A DNA stretch of 40,134 nt from Rhodanobacteraceae bacterium (lineage in GTDB: Bacteria > Acidobacteriota > Terriglobia > Terriglobales > Acidobacteriaceae), in contig JANXWZ010000056.1 in the NCBI GenBank assembly GCA_025350865.1, forward strand, positions 1-40,134, written 5' to 3'. How positions within the stretch are numbered: the stretch's first letter is position 1; every line of letters starts with the position of its first letter. Below are positions 1 through 7,083 of the stretch, piece by piece. Made by a program: the position numbers and the translations under genes. The notes under the pieces are model-generated. The model did no database searches. It was not told the origin of the DNA and saw nothing but the letters and a program-made list of their open reading frames with translations.

Positions 1-104
1 GCCGCCCCGCCCAGGCACTTCTGAACCCTGCCATGCGGCGTTCCAATCGAATCAAATGCAACCGAACCTACTACTAATATCGACATGAAGCTCCTTGAAT
101 TTTT

Positions 105-171
105 TAGTTGGTAGTTGGTAGTTGGTGGTTGATAGTCTTAGTTGTGAAACTACCAACTACCAACTATCAAC
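105..171. repeat. TAGTTGG tandem repeat forming a long inverted repeat
   Basis: Copies of the heptamer TAGTTGG run from about 105 to 127 and their reverse complement runs from 148 to 166. The 18-base arm at 106-123 pairs perfectly with 148-165, and 128-136 pairs perfectly with 163-171, so two alternative hairpins are possible. It lies just past the 3' end of the minus-strand mtnP gene. In the mtnP direction it is followed by an A-run, not a T-run, so it is not a textbook terminator. It looks like a dispersed intergenic repeat. A short degenerate relative (AACAACCACCAACTG) is seen near 20425. Confidence 0.8.
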
Positions 172-175
172 TGTC

Positions 176-1039
176 TTACAAATACTTTCCAATCAACAAA
201 TCCAACTTCGCTTTCGTACTCTCCGGAATCATCGACTTATCCGTCATAATAGAGAACTTCAAAGCCTCGCAGAACGGGCTTCTTACGCCCTTCGGTAGTA
301 ACGCAACCGCCGCCCTTACGACCTTCCCTGCATTCGCCGAATTCTGATGCATCACGGCGATCACCTGCTCCACCGTGACGTCGTCATGCCCCGCGCGCCA
401 GCAATCGTAGTCAGTCACCATCGCCAGCGTGGCGTAACTCATCTCAGCCTCGCGAGCCAGCTTGGCCTCCTGCAGATTCGTCATCCCAATTACATCGGCG
501 CCCCAGCTTCGGTAGAGGTTCGATTCGGCCCGCGTCGAGAACTGCGGCCCTTCCATGTTGATGTACGTCCCGCCCAGCTTGCCGACGACACCGACCTCGG
601 CGCAGGCATCCGCAAACGCCTTCGCAACGACCGCACACACCGGATCGCCGAACCCAACATGGGCGACAATCCCGTCGCCAAAAAATGTTCCAGTCCGAGC
701 GAAAGTCCGGTCAATAAACTGATCCGGAATCACAAAATCCGTCGGCTTATGCTCTTCCTTCAGTGACCCCACGGCCGACACCGAAAGAATGTACTCCACC
801 CCCAGCATCTTCATCCCGTAGATGTTCGCGCGGAAGTTCAACTCGCTCGGCAGAATCCGGTGTCCGCGCCCATGCCGTGCCAGAAACGCCACCGGCCGCC
901 CGTCCAACTCGCCTACCATGTACGCATCCGACGGAGCCCCAAACGGCGTCTCGACCACATGCTCCCGCAATCCCGTAAGCCCCGGCATCGCATACAGGCC
1001 GCTGCCGCCGATAATCCCAATCTCTACCTTCTCCACCAT
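176..1039 (-). CDS. mtnP: S-methyl-5'-thioadenosine phosphorylase
   Basis: Predicted cytosolic enzyme that splits methylthioadenosine with phosphate into adenine and methylthioribose-1-phosphate (methionine salvage). Taken as 287 residues from the ATG at 1039, it shows GGSG (11-14) and ARHGRGH (54-60) for phosphate binding, NMEGPQFSTRAES (161-173), IGMTN (184-188) and TDYDCW (209-214). The two Asp of the last motif are the adenine-recognising residues of MTA phosphorylases and argue against a 6-oxopurine phosphorylase. The start at 1039 has GAGG just upstream and fits the family. The longer frame, from an ATG at 1096, begins inside a palindromic repeat (1092-1128) and adds a 19-residue leader unlike the family. 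No other methionine-salvage gene is nearby. Confidence 0.93.
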   Translation of the reverse strand: MVEKVEIGIIGGSGLYAMPGLTGLREHVVETPFGAPSDAYMVGELDGRPVAFLARHGRGHRILPSELNFRANIYGMKMLGVEYILSVSAVGSLKEEHKPTDFVIPDQFIDRTFARTGTFFGDGIVAHVGFGDPVCAVVAKAFADACAEVGVVGKLGGTYINMEGPQFSTRAESNLYRSWGADVIGMTNLQEAKLAREAEMSYATLAMVTDYDCWRAGHDDVTVEQVIAVMHQNSANAGKVVRAAVALLPKGVRSPFCEALKFSIMTDKSMIPESTKAKLDLLIGKYL

Positions 1040-1087
1040 CACCTCGGCGTTCCAACCAAAGTATATCCGTCCAACCACAACAAACTT

Positions 1088-1130
1088 GTGCCCCATTCAT
1101 CGCGCCCTTGTCTCTCGCGATGAGTGGGAC
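1088..1130. repeat. REP-like palindrome, copy A
   Basis: The arm CCCATTCATCGCG (1092-1104) pairs with CGCGATGAGTGGG (1116-1128), 13 pairs with one G:T, around an 11-base loop. It lies between the zinc-peptidase-like gene and mtnP. Two more copies of the same GCCCCATTCAT...ATGAATGGGGC design occur near 28.9-29.0 kb. The loop is not followed by a T-run, so a mobile REP-like element or an mRNA-stability hairpin is more likely than a terminator. Confidence 0.75.
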
Positions 1131-1143
1131 CCGGCAAGAACTC

Positions 1144-2655
1144 CTACCGCAACTCCATCCCAGCCTTCATCATCCCAAAGCGAGCCAAGGCCCCAGCCAT
1201 CCCGAACGTCAACTCGGGTCCGGCCGCCATCCGCATCGGCCCCACACCCTGCACCCCCGCCGCCAGATCGCGGATCTTCCGCGCAGTCGCAAGCGGAAAT
1301 CCCTCCGACACAAAAAAGTCCTTACCCTGCAACACCATCAACACATCGCCTTCGCTCGTCGACATCACGATCTCGCGCTCCGTCTCATCCTTCGTCCGCT
1401 CCGACACGCCCGAATACTTCCGCGCCAGCTGCGCCTTGTACATCTTCTGGAACGTCGCCGCCGCCTCTTCCGTCTTCCAGCGCGACAGGTAAAACAAACC
1501 CAGCGACCCCGGAGTCTTCTTCTCCTCCGCCGTCGCCGCCTTCCGCTGGCCGGCCCAGTACACGCCGCCGCGCCACTCCGGAGCGATGGCCTTGCCCAGA
1601 TCCTCGCCGCCAAACAGGCTGGCCATAATCTCGACATCCAGCTCGCCCATCACCCCCAGGTCATACGGCTCATACTCCGCATCGAGCAGGGGATGAACAT
1701 TCGGCAACCGCAGCACCGGCACCGCCGCACGAGCCAGGTACGCCCCCGGATGTATCACCTCAAAACTCGAACTCGGCGGATTTGCCAACGCCCCAGCAAA
1801 CGCCGCCGCCTTACCGCCCTTCACCAGCAACGCCTGCTCAAACGCCAGCCCGTCAGTGTAAGGAAACACCAGCGACCGTTGCAGCAGCAGCGGAGCCCGC
1901 GCCATCACTGGCGATCCGCTTGCGGCCGCCGAGCTGTCCTTCATCGCTTCGCCCATCTCCGGAACATCCGCCAGCGTCTTCCCCTTCGGCAGCGAGTAGT
2001 CGATAAACACCACCATCGCCTGCCCCTCCGTCACCGCCTGCCGAGACGTCTCCATCTCATCCGTAACCACCCGTTCAGCGTCTTCGCTAGCCGTCTTCGA
2101 CACGCCCTTGAAGCCGTTCGAGCTCCACTTCTCCAGCCCAACCTTCTGGTCCTGAATGGCGTGCGTCAACTCGTGCGCCAGCACTGGCTTCTGCTCCTCG
2201 ACCGGCACCCAGTTCAGCAGATTCACAAACTTCGTCTTCGGGTCGTAGAACCCCGCGATTTGCTCCGTCAGCAGACTCAGCAGAAACGGCCGCAGATTGA
2301 AGTCCCGATTCAGCAACCCGAACTTCTTCAGCACAATCTCCGACTGCTGCAGCCGCTTCGCACCTTCATCCTCGTCGAACGACTTCACCAGGTAGGCATT
2401 CACCTCATCCCGATTCAGCAGCTTGCGCTTCACTTTGACCACCGGAGGCAACCCCGTATCGTTTGCCGCAAACGCCATAATGTCGTCCACTGAGAGAAAG
2501 AGCTGCCGCGCCTGCTCCGGCGTCATCACCTTCTCCTGCTGCGCCGGGTGGCCCATCCCAATCGATCGTATCGATTGAGGTGGAGTTGCCGCATTCTGTC
2601 CGCCAGCCACACCACAAGCCAGCACAGCCGTCATTGCGAATCTACGCAGACCCAT
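1144..2655 (-). CDS. Secreted HExxH zinc-peptidase-like protein
   Basis: A 503-residue protein starting at ATG 2655 with an N-terminal hydrophobic signal sequence (MGLRRFAMTAVLACG...). The middle carries AHELTHAIQDQ, an HExxH zinc-binding motif. It is followed some 50 residues later by an Asp/Glu-rich stretch ending in VTEGQAM, a plausible place for a glutamate third ligand. Many bacteria encode exported zincins with an HELTHALQDQ core, and this one fits that group, but its substrate is unknown. A TTG three codons upstream (2664) is a possible alternative start. It is divergent from ygfZ with only 38 bases between starts. mtnP lies downstream across a palindromic repeat and may or may not be cotranscribed. 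Confidence 0.8.
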   Translation of the reverse strand: MGLRRFAMTAVLACGVAGGQNAATPPQSIRSIGMGHPAQQEKVMTPEQARQLFLSVDDIMAFAANDTGLPPVVKVKRKLLNRDEVNAYLVKSFDEDEGAKRLQQSEIVLKKFGLLNRDFNLRPFLLSLLTEQIAGFYDPKTKFVNLLNWVPVEEQKPVLAHELTHAIQDQKVGLEKWSSNGFKGVSKTASEDAERVVTDEMETSRQAVTEGQAMVVFIDYSLPKGKTLADVPEMGEAMKDSSAAASGSPVMARAPLLLQRSLVFPYTDGLAFEQALLVKGGKAAAFAGALANPPSSSFEVIHPGAYLARAAVPVLRLPNVHPLLDAEYEPYDLGVMGELDVEIMASLFGGEDLGKAIAPEWRGGVYWAGQRKAATAEEKKTPGSLGLFYLSRWKTEEAAATFQKMYKAQLARKYSGVSERTKDETEREIVMSTSEGDVLMVLQGKDFFVSEGFPLATARKIRDLAAGVQGVGPMRMAAGPELTFGMAGALARFGMMKAGMELR

Positions 2656-2693
2656 ATAATTCAAGTGTACCCAGATTGTTCGTTTCCTTGCCG

Positions 2694-3710
2694 ATGAGCC
2701 TCTCCCAAATCCTCACTTCCGCCGCCTTTGCCCCCATCCAGAACGTCGGCTGGATTCGCATCACAGGCGAAGACCGCGTCCGCTGGCTTAACGGCATGGT
2801 CACCAACAACATCGCCGCCCTCAAGCCCGGCGAAGGCAACTACAACTTCTTCCTCAACGCCCAGGGCCGCATCCAGGGCGACGCAACGGCATGGATGCTC
2901 GAAGACTCCATCCTCCTCGAAACCGCCGCCGACCGCATCCCCGCGCTCATGGCGATGCTTGACCACTTCATCATCATGGATGATGTCGAGCTCACGGATG
3001 TCACCGATCAACGAGTAGGTCTCGCACTCTTTGGCACTGAAATTGCTCCTGTCATTGATGAATTCGTTTTGAAGCAAGGCGCAGATTTATCAGAGTTGCA
3101 GTTGAGAAACTTCTCGTGGACACGTCACAACGACTTTTTTCTTCGCGGAAATAGCATGCAATGTCCCCATTTTGGGGTTTGGTTTGAAGAGACGGGAGAT
3201 CGGTACACCTTAAGCCGCGAGTTAGCCGATGCGGGCGTACCTCAATCCACTCCCGAAGACCTCGAACAACTCCGCATCCTCTCCGGCACGCCCCTCTACG
3301 GAACCGACATTCGCGATAAAGATTTACCCCAGGAGACCGCCCAAACCCGAGCCCTCCACTTCAGCAAAGGCTGCTATCTCGGCCAGGAGATCGTCGAGCG
3401 CATCCGCTCCCGCGGCAACGTCCACCGCACCTTCTCCGGCTTCATCCTGACGGGCGACTTACCTGCCGCCGGTGCCATTCTGTCCTATCAAGACAAACCC
3501 GTCGGCGAACTCACCAGCGTCACCGCCGTCGACTCTAAACTCTTAACTCAAAACTCGGAACTGTACAAAACAAGCCTTATGCTAGCCCTCGGCTACATCC
3601 GCCGCGAAGCCCTCGAAGCCGCGAAAGCCAAAAACGCAACCATCACCTATCCCGGCGGCACCGCAACCCCTGCATCCCTGCCCTTCCAAATCCCAGAATC
3701 GAGATCGTAA
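2694..3710 (+). CDS. ygfZ: YgfZ/GcvT-like folate-binding protein
   Basis: 338 residues from the ATG at 2694. The YgfZ signature KGCYLGQE is at 225-232, with its invariant Cys, followed by the expected RSRGNVHR. The N-terminal half has the GcvT-like fold pattern (GEDRVRWLNGMVTNNI at 25-40). The family uses tetrahydrofolate and helps maturation or repair of some iron-sulfur enzymes, such as MiaB. The 2580 start of the open frame is rejected because it would read through the divergent gene's 5' end. Two oddities: residues about 97-180 are encoded by a clearly less GC-rich patch (roughly 2990-3235), and residues 281-292 look like an in-frame insertion of a low-complexity repeat. It is followed after 3 bases by the DUF1844 gene. 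Confidence 0.88.
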   Translation: MSLSQILTSAAFAPIQNVGWIRITGEDRVRWLNGMVTNNIAALKPGEGNYNFFLNAQGRIQGDATAWMLEDSILLETAADRIPALMAMLDHFIIMDDVELTDVTDQRVGLALFGTEIAPVIDEFVLKQGADLSELQLRNFSWTRHNDFFLRGNSMQCPHFGVWFEETGDRYTLSRELADAGVPQSTPEDLEQLRILSGTPLYGTDIRDKDLPQETAQTRALHFSKGCYLGQEIVERIRSRGNVHRTFSGFILTGDLPAAGAILSYQDKPVGELTSVTAVDSKLLTQNSELYKTSLMLALGYIRREALEAAKAKNATITYPGGTATPASLPFQIPESRS

Positions 3711-3713
3711 CCC

Positions 3714-4337
3714 ATGTCCGAGAAGCCTCTGCCCTTCGTCATCACCGACCGCCGCAAGTTCAACGCCGAAGGCGATACCCGCCCCGACGCCGACCCCTCG
3801 CCCGCCCGCGAGCCGCGCCCCGAAACCCTCATCCCCGAACCGGTCGCCGAGATGCTGGCACCAGTCGAAGCAGCCGCAGAGCCAGAGGTCGACGCCGCCG
3901 AACCCCAGCCCCCCCCCGCCCCCACTGAAGAGCAGATGGAGCAGTCCCGCCTCGCCTACGAGGCCACCGCCGAGCGCCTCGACACCGCCATTCGCGCCGC
4001 CAACCCCGGCATGGAGCAGCCGCCCGCCATCGACATCAACCAGCTCATCCAGTCCATCTACATGCAGGGCATCATGCAGCTCGGCGGCGGAACCCCCGAA
4101 GGCCAGCAGCCGCAGGTGGACATCCTGGGCGCGAAAAGCTCCATCGACCTCCTCGGTATCCTCGGCGAAAAGACCCAGGGCAACCTCGCCCCCGCCGAGC
4201 ACGCCATGCTCGACAGTGCCCTCTTCGAACTGCGCCTCGCCTTCCTGGAAATCACGCAGGCTCTCGCCCGCTCCGCCCAGCAACGCGCCGCCGCTCCACC
4301 ACCGCCCGGCGCAACCGGCCCCAGAATCGTTCGCTAA
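3714..4337 (+). CDS. DUF1844 domain protein
   Basis: 207 residues. The first about 90 are a disordered Pro/Glu/Ala-rich tail. The C-terminal part has the DUF1844 pattern: NQLIQSIYMQGIMQLGGG, then VDILGAKSSIDLLGIL and a helical AEHAMLDSALFELRL segment. No signal peptide or membrane span is visible, so it is probably cytosolic. The function is unknown. The domain is widely conserved next to housekeeping genes. It starts 3 bases after ygfZ, so the two are almost certainly translated from one message. Confidence 0.85.
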   Translation: MSEKPLPFVITDRRKFNAEGDTRPDADPSPAREPRPETLIPEPVAEMLAPVEAAAEPEVDAAEPQPPPAPTEEQMEQSRLAYEATAERLDTAIRAANPGMEQPPAIDINQLIQSIYMQGIMQLGGGTPEGQQPQVDILGAKSSIDLLGILGEKTQGNLAPAEHAMLDSALFELRLAFLEITQALARSAQQRAAAPPPPGATGPRIVR

Positions 4338-4356
4338 CGCATTGCCTATTTTTGTT

Positions 4357-4384
4357 TGTCATCCCGCAGGGATCTGCTTTTGTC
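4357..4384 (+). repeat. GTCAT(T/C)C-type dispersed repeat, copy 1
   Basis: GTCATCCCGCAGGGATCTGC followed by TTTTGTC, with a small perfect hairpin ATCCC-gca-GGGAT at 4361-4373. It sits in the 80-base gap between the DUF1844 gene and the PhnP-like gene. The same core (GTCATTCyG...GAATCT...) recurs at 18846, 20378 and 39074 in this window. Confidence 0.6.
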
Positions 4385-4417
4385 TTTGAAGTTGTCTGTT
4401 CTTAGTCTCCCTCAGCC

Positions 4418-5230
4418 ATGCAAGCTACCCTCACCTTCCTCGGCAGCGGAACCTCCATGGGCGTCCCCACGCTCGGCTGCACCTGCGCCGTCTGTCAGGA
4501 CGCGGCGTTGCCCGGATCGAAAAACCGCCGCACCCGCCCCTCTGTCCGCCTCGAATTCAACGACCACGTCGTCCTCATCGACACCGGCCCCGACTTCCAC
4601 GCCCAGGCGCTCCGCGAGCAGCTCACCCGCGTCGACGCCGTCTTCTACACCCACCACCACGCTGACCACATCCTCGGCATGGACGACCTCCGCCCACTGA
4701 GCTTCAAACTAGCCCCCCACGAGCTGCCCCTCTACGCCGACGAGGCCACCACAGATGTCATCCGCCGCGTCTTCCACTACACCTTCCGCACCGTCGACCG
4801 TTACCCCACCTCTGCCCGCGTCCAGCTCCATCCGCTCCCCGCCGAACCCGGCGCCGCCATCTCCCTCTTCGGAGCCGACTTCCAGCGCATCCCCGTCATC
4901 CACGGCCGCGAAACCATCACCGGCTACCGCTTCGGCTCCGCCGCCTACCTCACCGACATGAGCGACCTTGCCGACCAGAGCATCGATCTCCTCCAGGGAT
5001 TAGACATCCTCATCCTCGACGCCCTCCGCCGCGAGCCCCACCCCAGCCACTCCCACCTCGAAAAATCCATCGCCTTCGTCGAAAAGCTCAAGCCCAGGCG
5101 CGCCTTCTTCACCCACATGTCCCACGACCTCGACCACACCGCCACCGAGGCCACCCTCCCCCCGCACATCCGCCTCGCCTACGACGGCCTCCAACTCACC
5201 TTCGACATCGCCCCGGAGTCAGCCGAATGA
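4418..5230 (+). CDS. PhnP-like metallo-beta-lactamase-fold hydrolase
   Basis: 270 residues of the metallo-beta-lactamase superfamily. The metal motif is THHHADH (78-84), followed by GMDDLRP, and later ligands are likely H162, D180 and H233. Before it lies GCTCAVC (20-26), whose Cys21, Cys23 and Cys26 match in spacing and position the structural zinc Cys of E. coli PhnP. This puts it with PhnP-type phosphodiesterases rather than with RNase Z or glyoxalase II. No phn (C-P lyase) genes are present, so the physiological substrate is probably another cyclic or small phosphodiester. Its TGA overlaps the ribF ATG by 4 bases (ATGA), so the two are translationally coupled. Confidence 0.85.
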   Translation: MQATLTFLGSGTSMGVPTLGCTCAVCQDAALPGSKNRRTRPSVRLEFNDHVVLIDTGPDFHAQALREQLTRVDAVFYTHHHADHILGMDDLRPLSFKLAPHELPLYADEATTDVIRRVFHYTFRTVDRYPTSARVQLHPLPAEPGAAISLFGADFQRIPVIHGRETITGYRFGSAAYLTDMSDLADQSIDLLQGLDILILDALRREPHPSHSHLEKSIAFVEKLKPRRAFFTHMSHDLDHTATEATLPPHIRLAYDGLQLTFDIAPESAE

Positions 5231-6165
5231 ACATCTTCAGCTCCCTCTCCGACCTCGCCAACTTCGGCCCCGTAGTAGCCACCATCGGCAACTTCGACGG
5301 CGTCCACTGCGGCCACCGTTGGGTCATCGACAAAGTGAACGCGCGCGCAAAAGAACTCGGCCTCCGTTCCCTGGCCATCACCTTCGACCCGCACCCCGTC
5401 CGCATCCTCCGCCCCGAAGCCCCCCACGTCCTCATCACGCCGGTCGCGCAGAAGCTCGAGCTGCTCGCCCAAACCGGCATCGACGCCACCCTCGTCCTCC
5501 CCTTCACTCCCGAGCTCTCCCGCCTCTCCGCCGAAGCCTTCGCCAGCACCGTTCTCTGCGAGGGCTGCGGCGTCACCGAAGTCCACGAAGGCGAAACGTT
5601 CCGCTTTGGCTACCAGGCCGCCGCCGACATGCACGGCCTCGAATCCCTCGGCCAGCAGCTAGGCTTTGCGGTAAACGCCTACTCCCCCCACATCCTGCGC
5701 GGAGCCCCCGTCTCCTCCAGCCGCATCCGCACCCTCATCGCCGCCGGTGAAGTAAGCCAGGCCCGTGCGCTGCTAGGCCGCCCCTTCGCCGTCCGCTCGA
5801 CGCCAGCTTCCGGCCGAGGCTACGGAACCCGATACACCGTCCCCACCATCAACCTTGCCACCTACCCCGAACTCCTCCCCGGCATCGGCGTCTACATCAC
5901 CACCCTCAAGATCGCGGACGAGACCTTCCAGTCCGTCACCAACGTCGGGAATCGCCCCACCTTCGGAGCCGACTCCTTCACCGTCGAGTCCCACATCCTC
6001 AACTTCCACCCAATCCCGCTCGCCGAGGACACACCGCTGGAACTGACCTTCCTGCACCGCCTCCGCGACGAGATCCGATTCCCCAGTCCCGAAGCCCTCC
6101 TCGCCCAGATCAAACGGGACGTCGCCAAAGCCCAGCGCTTCTTCGCTCTCGCTTCGTGCTCTTAG
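5227..6165 (+). CDS. ribF: Bifunctional riboflavin kinase / FAD synthetase
   Basis: 312 residues, the normal length for bacterial RibF. The N-terminal nucleotidyltransferase domain has GNFDGVHCGH (21-30) with the HxGH signature, then TFDPHPVRILRP and SSSRIR. The C-terminal riboflavin kinase domain starts near residue 180, with TVPTINL as the PTxN motif and NVGNRPTF further on. It converts riboflavin to FMN and then FAD in the cytosol. It overlaps the upstream hydrolase by 4 bases. The stop codon lies inside three tandem GCTCTTA units (6158-6178), suggesting the last few residues (ASCS) may derive from repeat expansion. Confidence 0.95.
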   Translation: MNIFSSLSDLANFGPVVATIGNFDGVHCGHRWVIDKVNARAKELGLRSLAITFDPHPVRILRPEAPHVLITPVAQKLELLAQTGIDATLVLPFTPELSRLSAEAFASTVLCEGCGVTEVHEGETFRFGYQAAADMHGLESLGQQLGFAVNAYSPHILRGAPVSSSRIRTLIAAGEVSQARALLGRPFAVRSTPASGRGYGTRYTVPTINLATYPELLPGIGVYITTLKIADETFQSVTNVGNRPTFGADSFTVESHILNFHPIPLAEDTPLELTFLHRLRDEIRFPSPEALLAQIKRDVAKAQRFFALASCS

Positions 6166-6178
6166 CTCTTAGCTCTTA
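6158..6178 (+). repeat. Tandem GCTCTTA x3
   Basis: Three perfect consecutive copies of GCTCTTA. The ribF stop codon TAG (6163-6165) is formed at the first unit junction. Short low-complexity CTCTTA/AACTC repeats also occur in ygfZ near 3534-3569. Confidence 0.8.
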
Positions 6179-6197
6179 AATAAGCCTCTTAGCAAGC

Positions 6198-7049
6198 TCA
6201 CTTCCCCGCCTTAGGCGACCGCGCCGAAGTGACCCGGATCACCTGGTACGACGTCGGCGTAGTCCCCACATTCCGCAGCGTCCGCTTGTCGTTCGGATAC
6301 CAATACATCAGCGACCCTTCGTTCATCCGCGACGCAATGCCGTTGACCGTGCATTCAACCTGCCCCGACTTCACAATGACAATCTCATCGTTCGAATCGA
6401 CGATATCCGCCGCCGTCTGCTGCCCCACATTGAGCGTAGTGATATGGCTCTCCAGCGCCAAAAACGTCAACGTCGGCGAGTCCGCGCACACGACTCGTTT
6501 GCCCGCAGGCGTCGGTGTTGTGGCAAGACTGTTGCAATCCAGCACCGACGAAGCCAGCTTGCCCGGAACCGCCTGCTCCGCCGCCGATTTGGCATCGGCG
6601 TTGTGCGAAAGGTCCGTGACAAAATTCAGCACATAATAAGTGCCCGGCTTGGTGCCGACGTTGCGCGCGTTGTGCGGATCGTTGGACGCAAAGAAGACCA
6701 TCGCCCCCGGCCCCGCATGTTGCTTGCGGCCATTGAGCGAAAACTCGAAATCGCCATCCTTGACCAGGATGATCTCTTCCCACGGATGGCGGTGAACCGG
6801 ATGGGACTCGCTGCCCGGATTGAGCGTCGTAATGTGAACCTCGAGCTTGTCCATCGTGATCGTAGGATTGTCGAACACATGCCGCACCTGCCCCGCAGAG
6901 GTTGGGCTTGGAACCAGCGAGTCCCAGTCGACAAAAGTGGTCTTCAGGACAGCAGATTCCTTCGGCGGGGCGTAAGCATTGACCACAACGGACTGCGCGG
7001 AAGCCGATACAGCAGTCGCGACACAGAGGCTCAGCAAGAATGATTTCAT
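6198..7049 (-). CDS. Exported bicupin protein
   Basis: 283 residues from ATG 7049, with a Sec signal peptide (MKSFLLSLCVATAVSASAQ). There are two cupin domains. The first has the full metal-ligand set: HPVHRHPWEE (His, His, Glu) and NDPHNARNVG (His). In the second the equivalent region reads QTAADIVDSNDE and YPNDKRTLRN, so the His ligands are lost and that domain is probably structural or a ligand sensor. The function is unknown; bicupins include oxidases, isomerases and sugar-binding proteins. It starts 34 bases after the PBP1A gene on the same strand, so it is likely the last gene of that operon. The longer open frame back to 7226 runs into the PBP1A C-terminus and is rejected. Confidence 0.82.
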   Translation of the reverse strand: MKSFLLSLCVATAVSASAQSVVVNAYAPPKESAVLKTTFVDWDSLVPSPTSAGQVRHVFDNPTITMDKLEVHITTLNPGSESHPVHRHPWEEIILVKDGDFEFSLNGRKQHAGPGAMVFFASNDPHNARNVGTKPGTYYVLNFVTDLSHNADAKSAAEQAVPGKLASSVLDCNSLATTPTPAGKRVVCADSPTLTFLALESHITTLNVGQQTAADIVDSNDEIVIVKSGQVECTVNGIASRMNEGSLMYWYPNDKRTLRNVGTTPTSYQVIRVTSARSPKAGK

Positions 7050-7083
7050 GCCGTCCACTATAGCAATTGGCAAGCTGAAAAGC

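Noticed and set aside
176..1096. Longer mtnP start at 1096
   Set aside because: The ATG lies in the REP-like hairpin and the extra 19 residues are not family-like; the ATG at 1039 has GAGG before it.
1108..2493. 461-codon ORF antisense to the zinc-peptidase gene
   Set aside because: Arg/His/Gln-rich composition typical of the antisense of GC-rich genes; the opposite strand encodes a signal peptide and HELTH motif.
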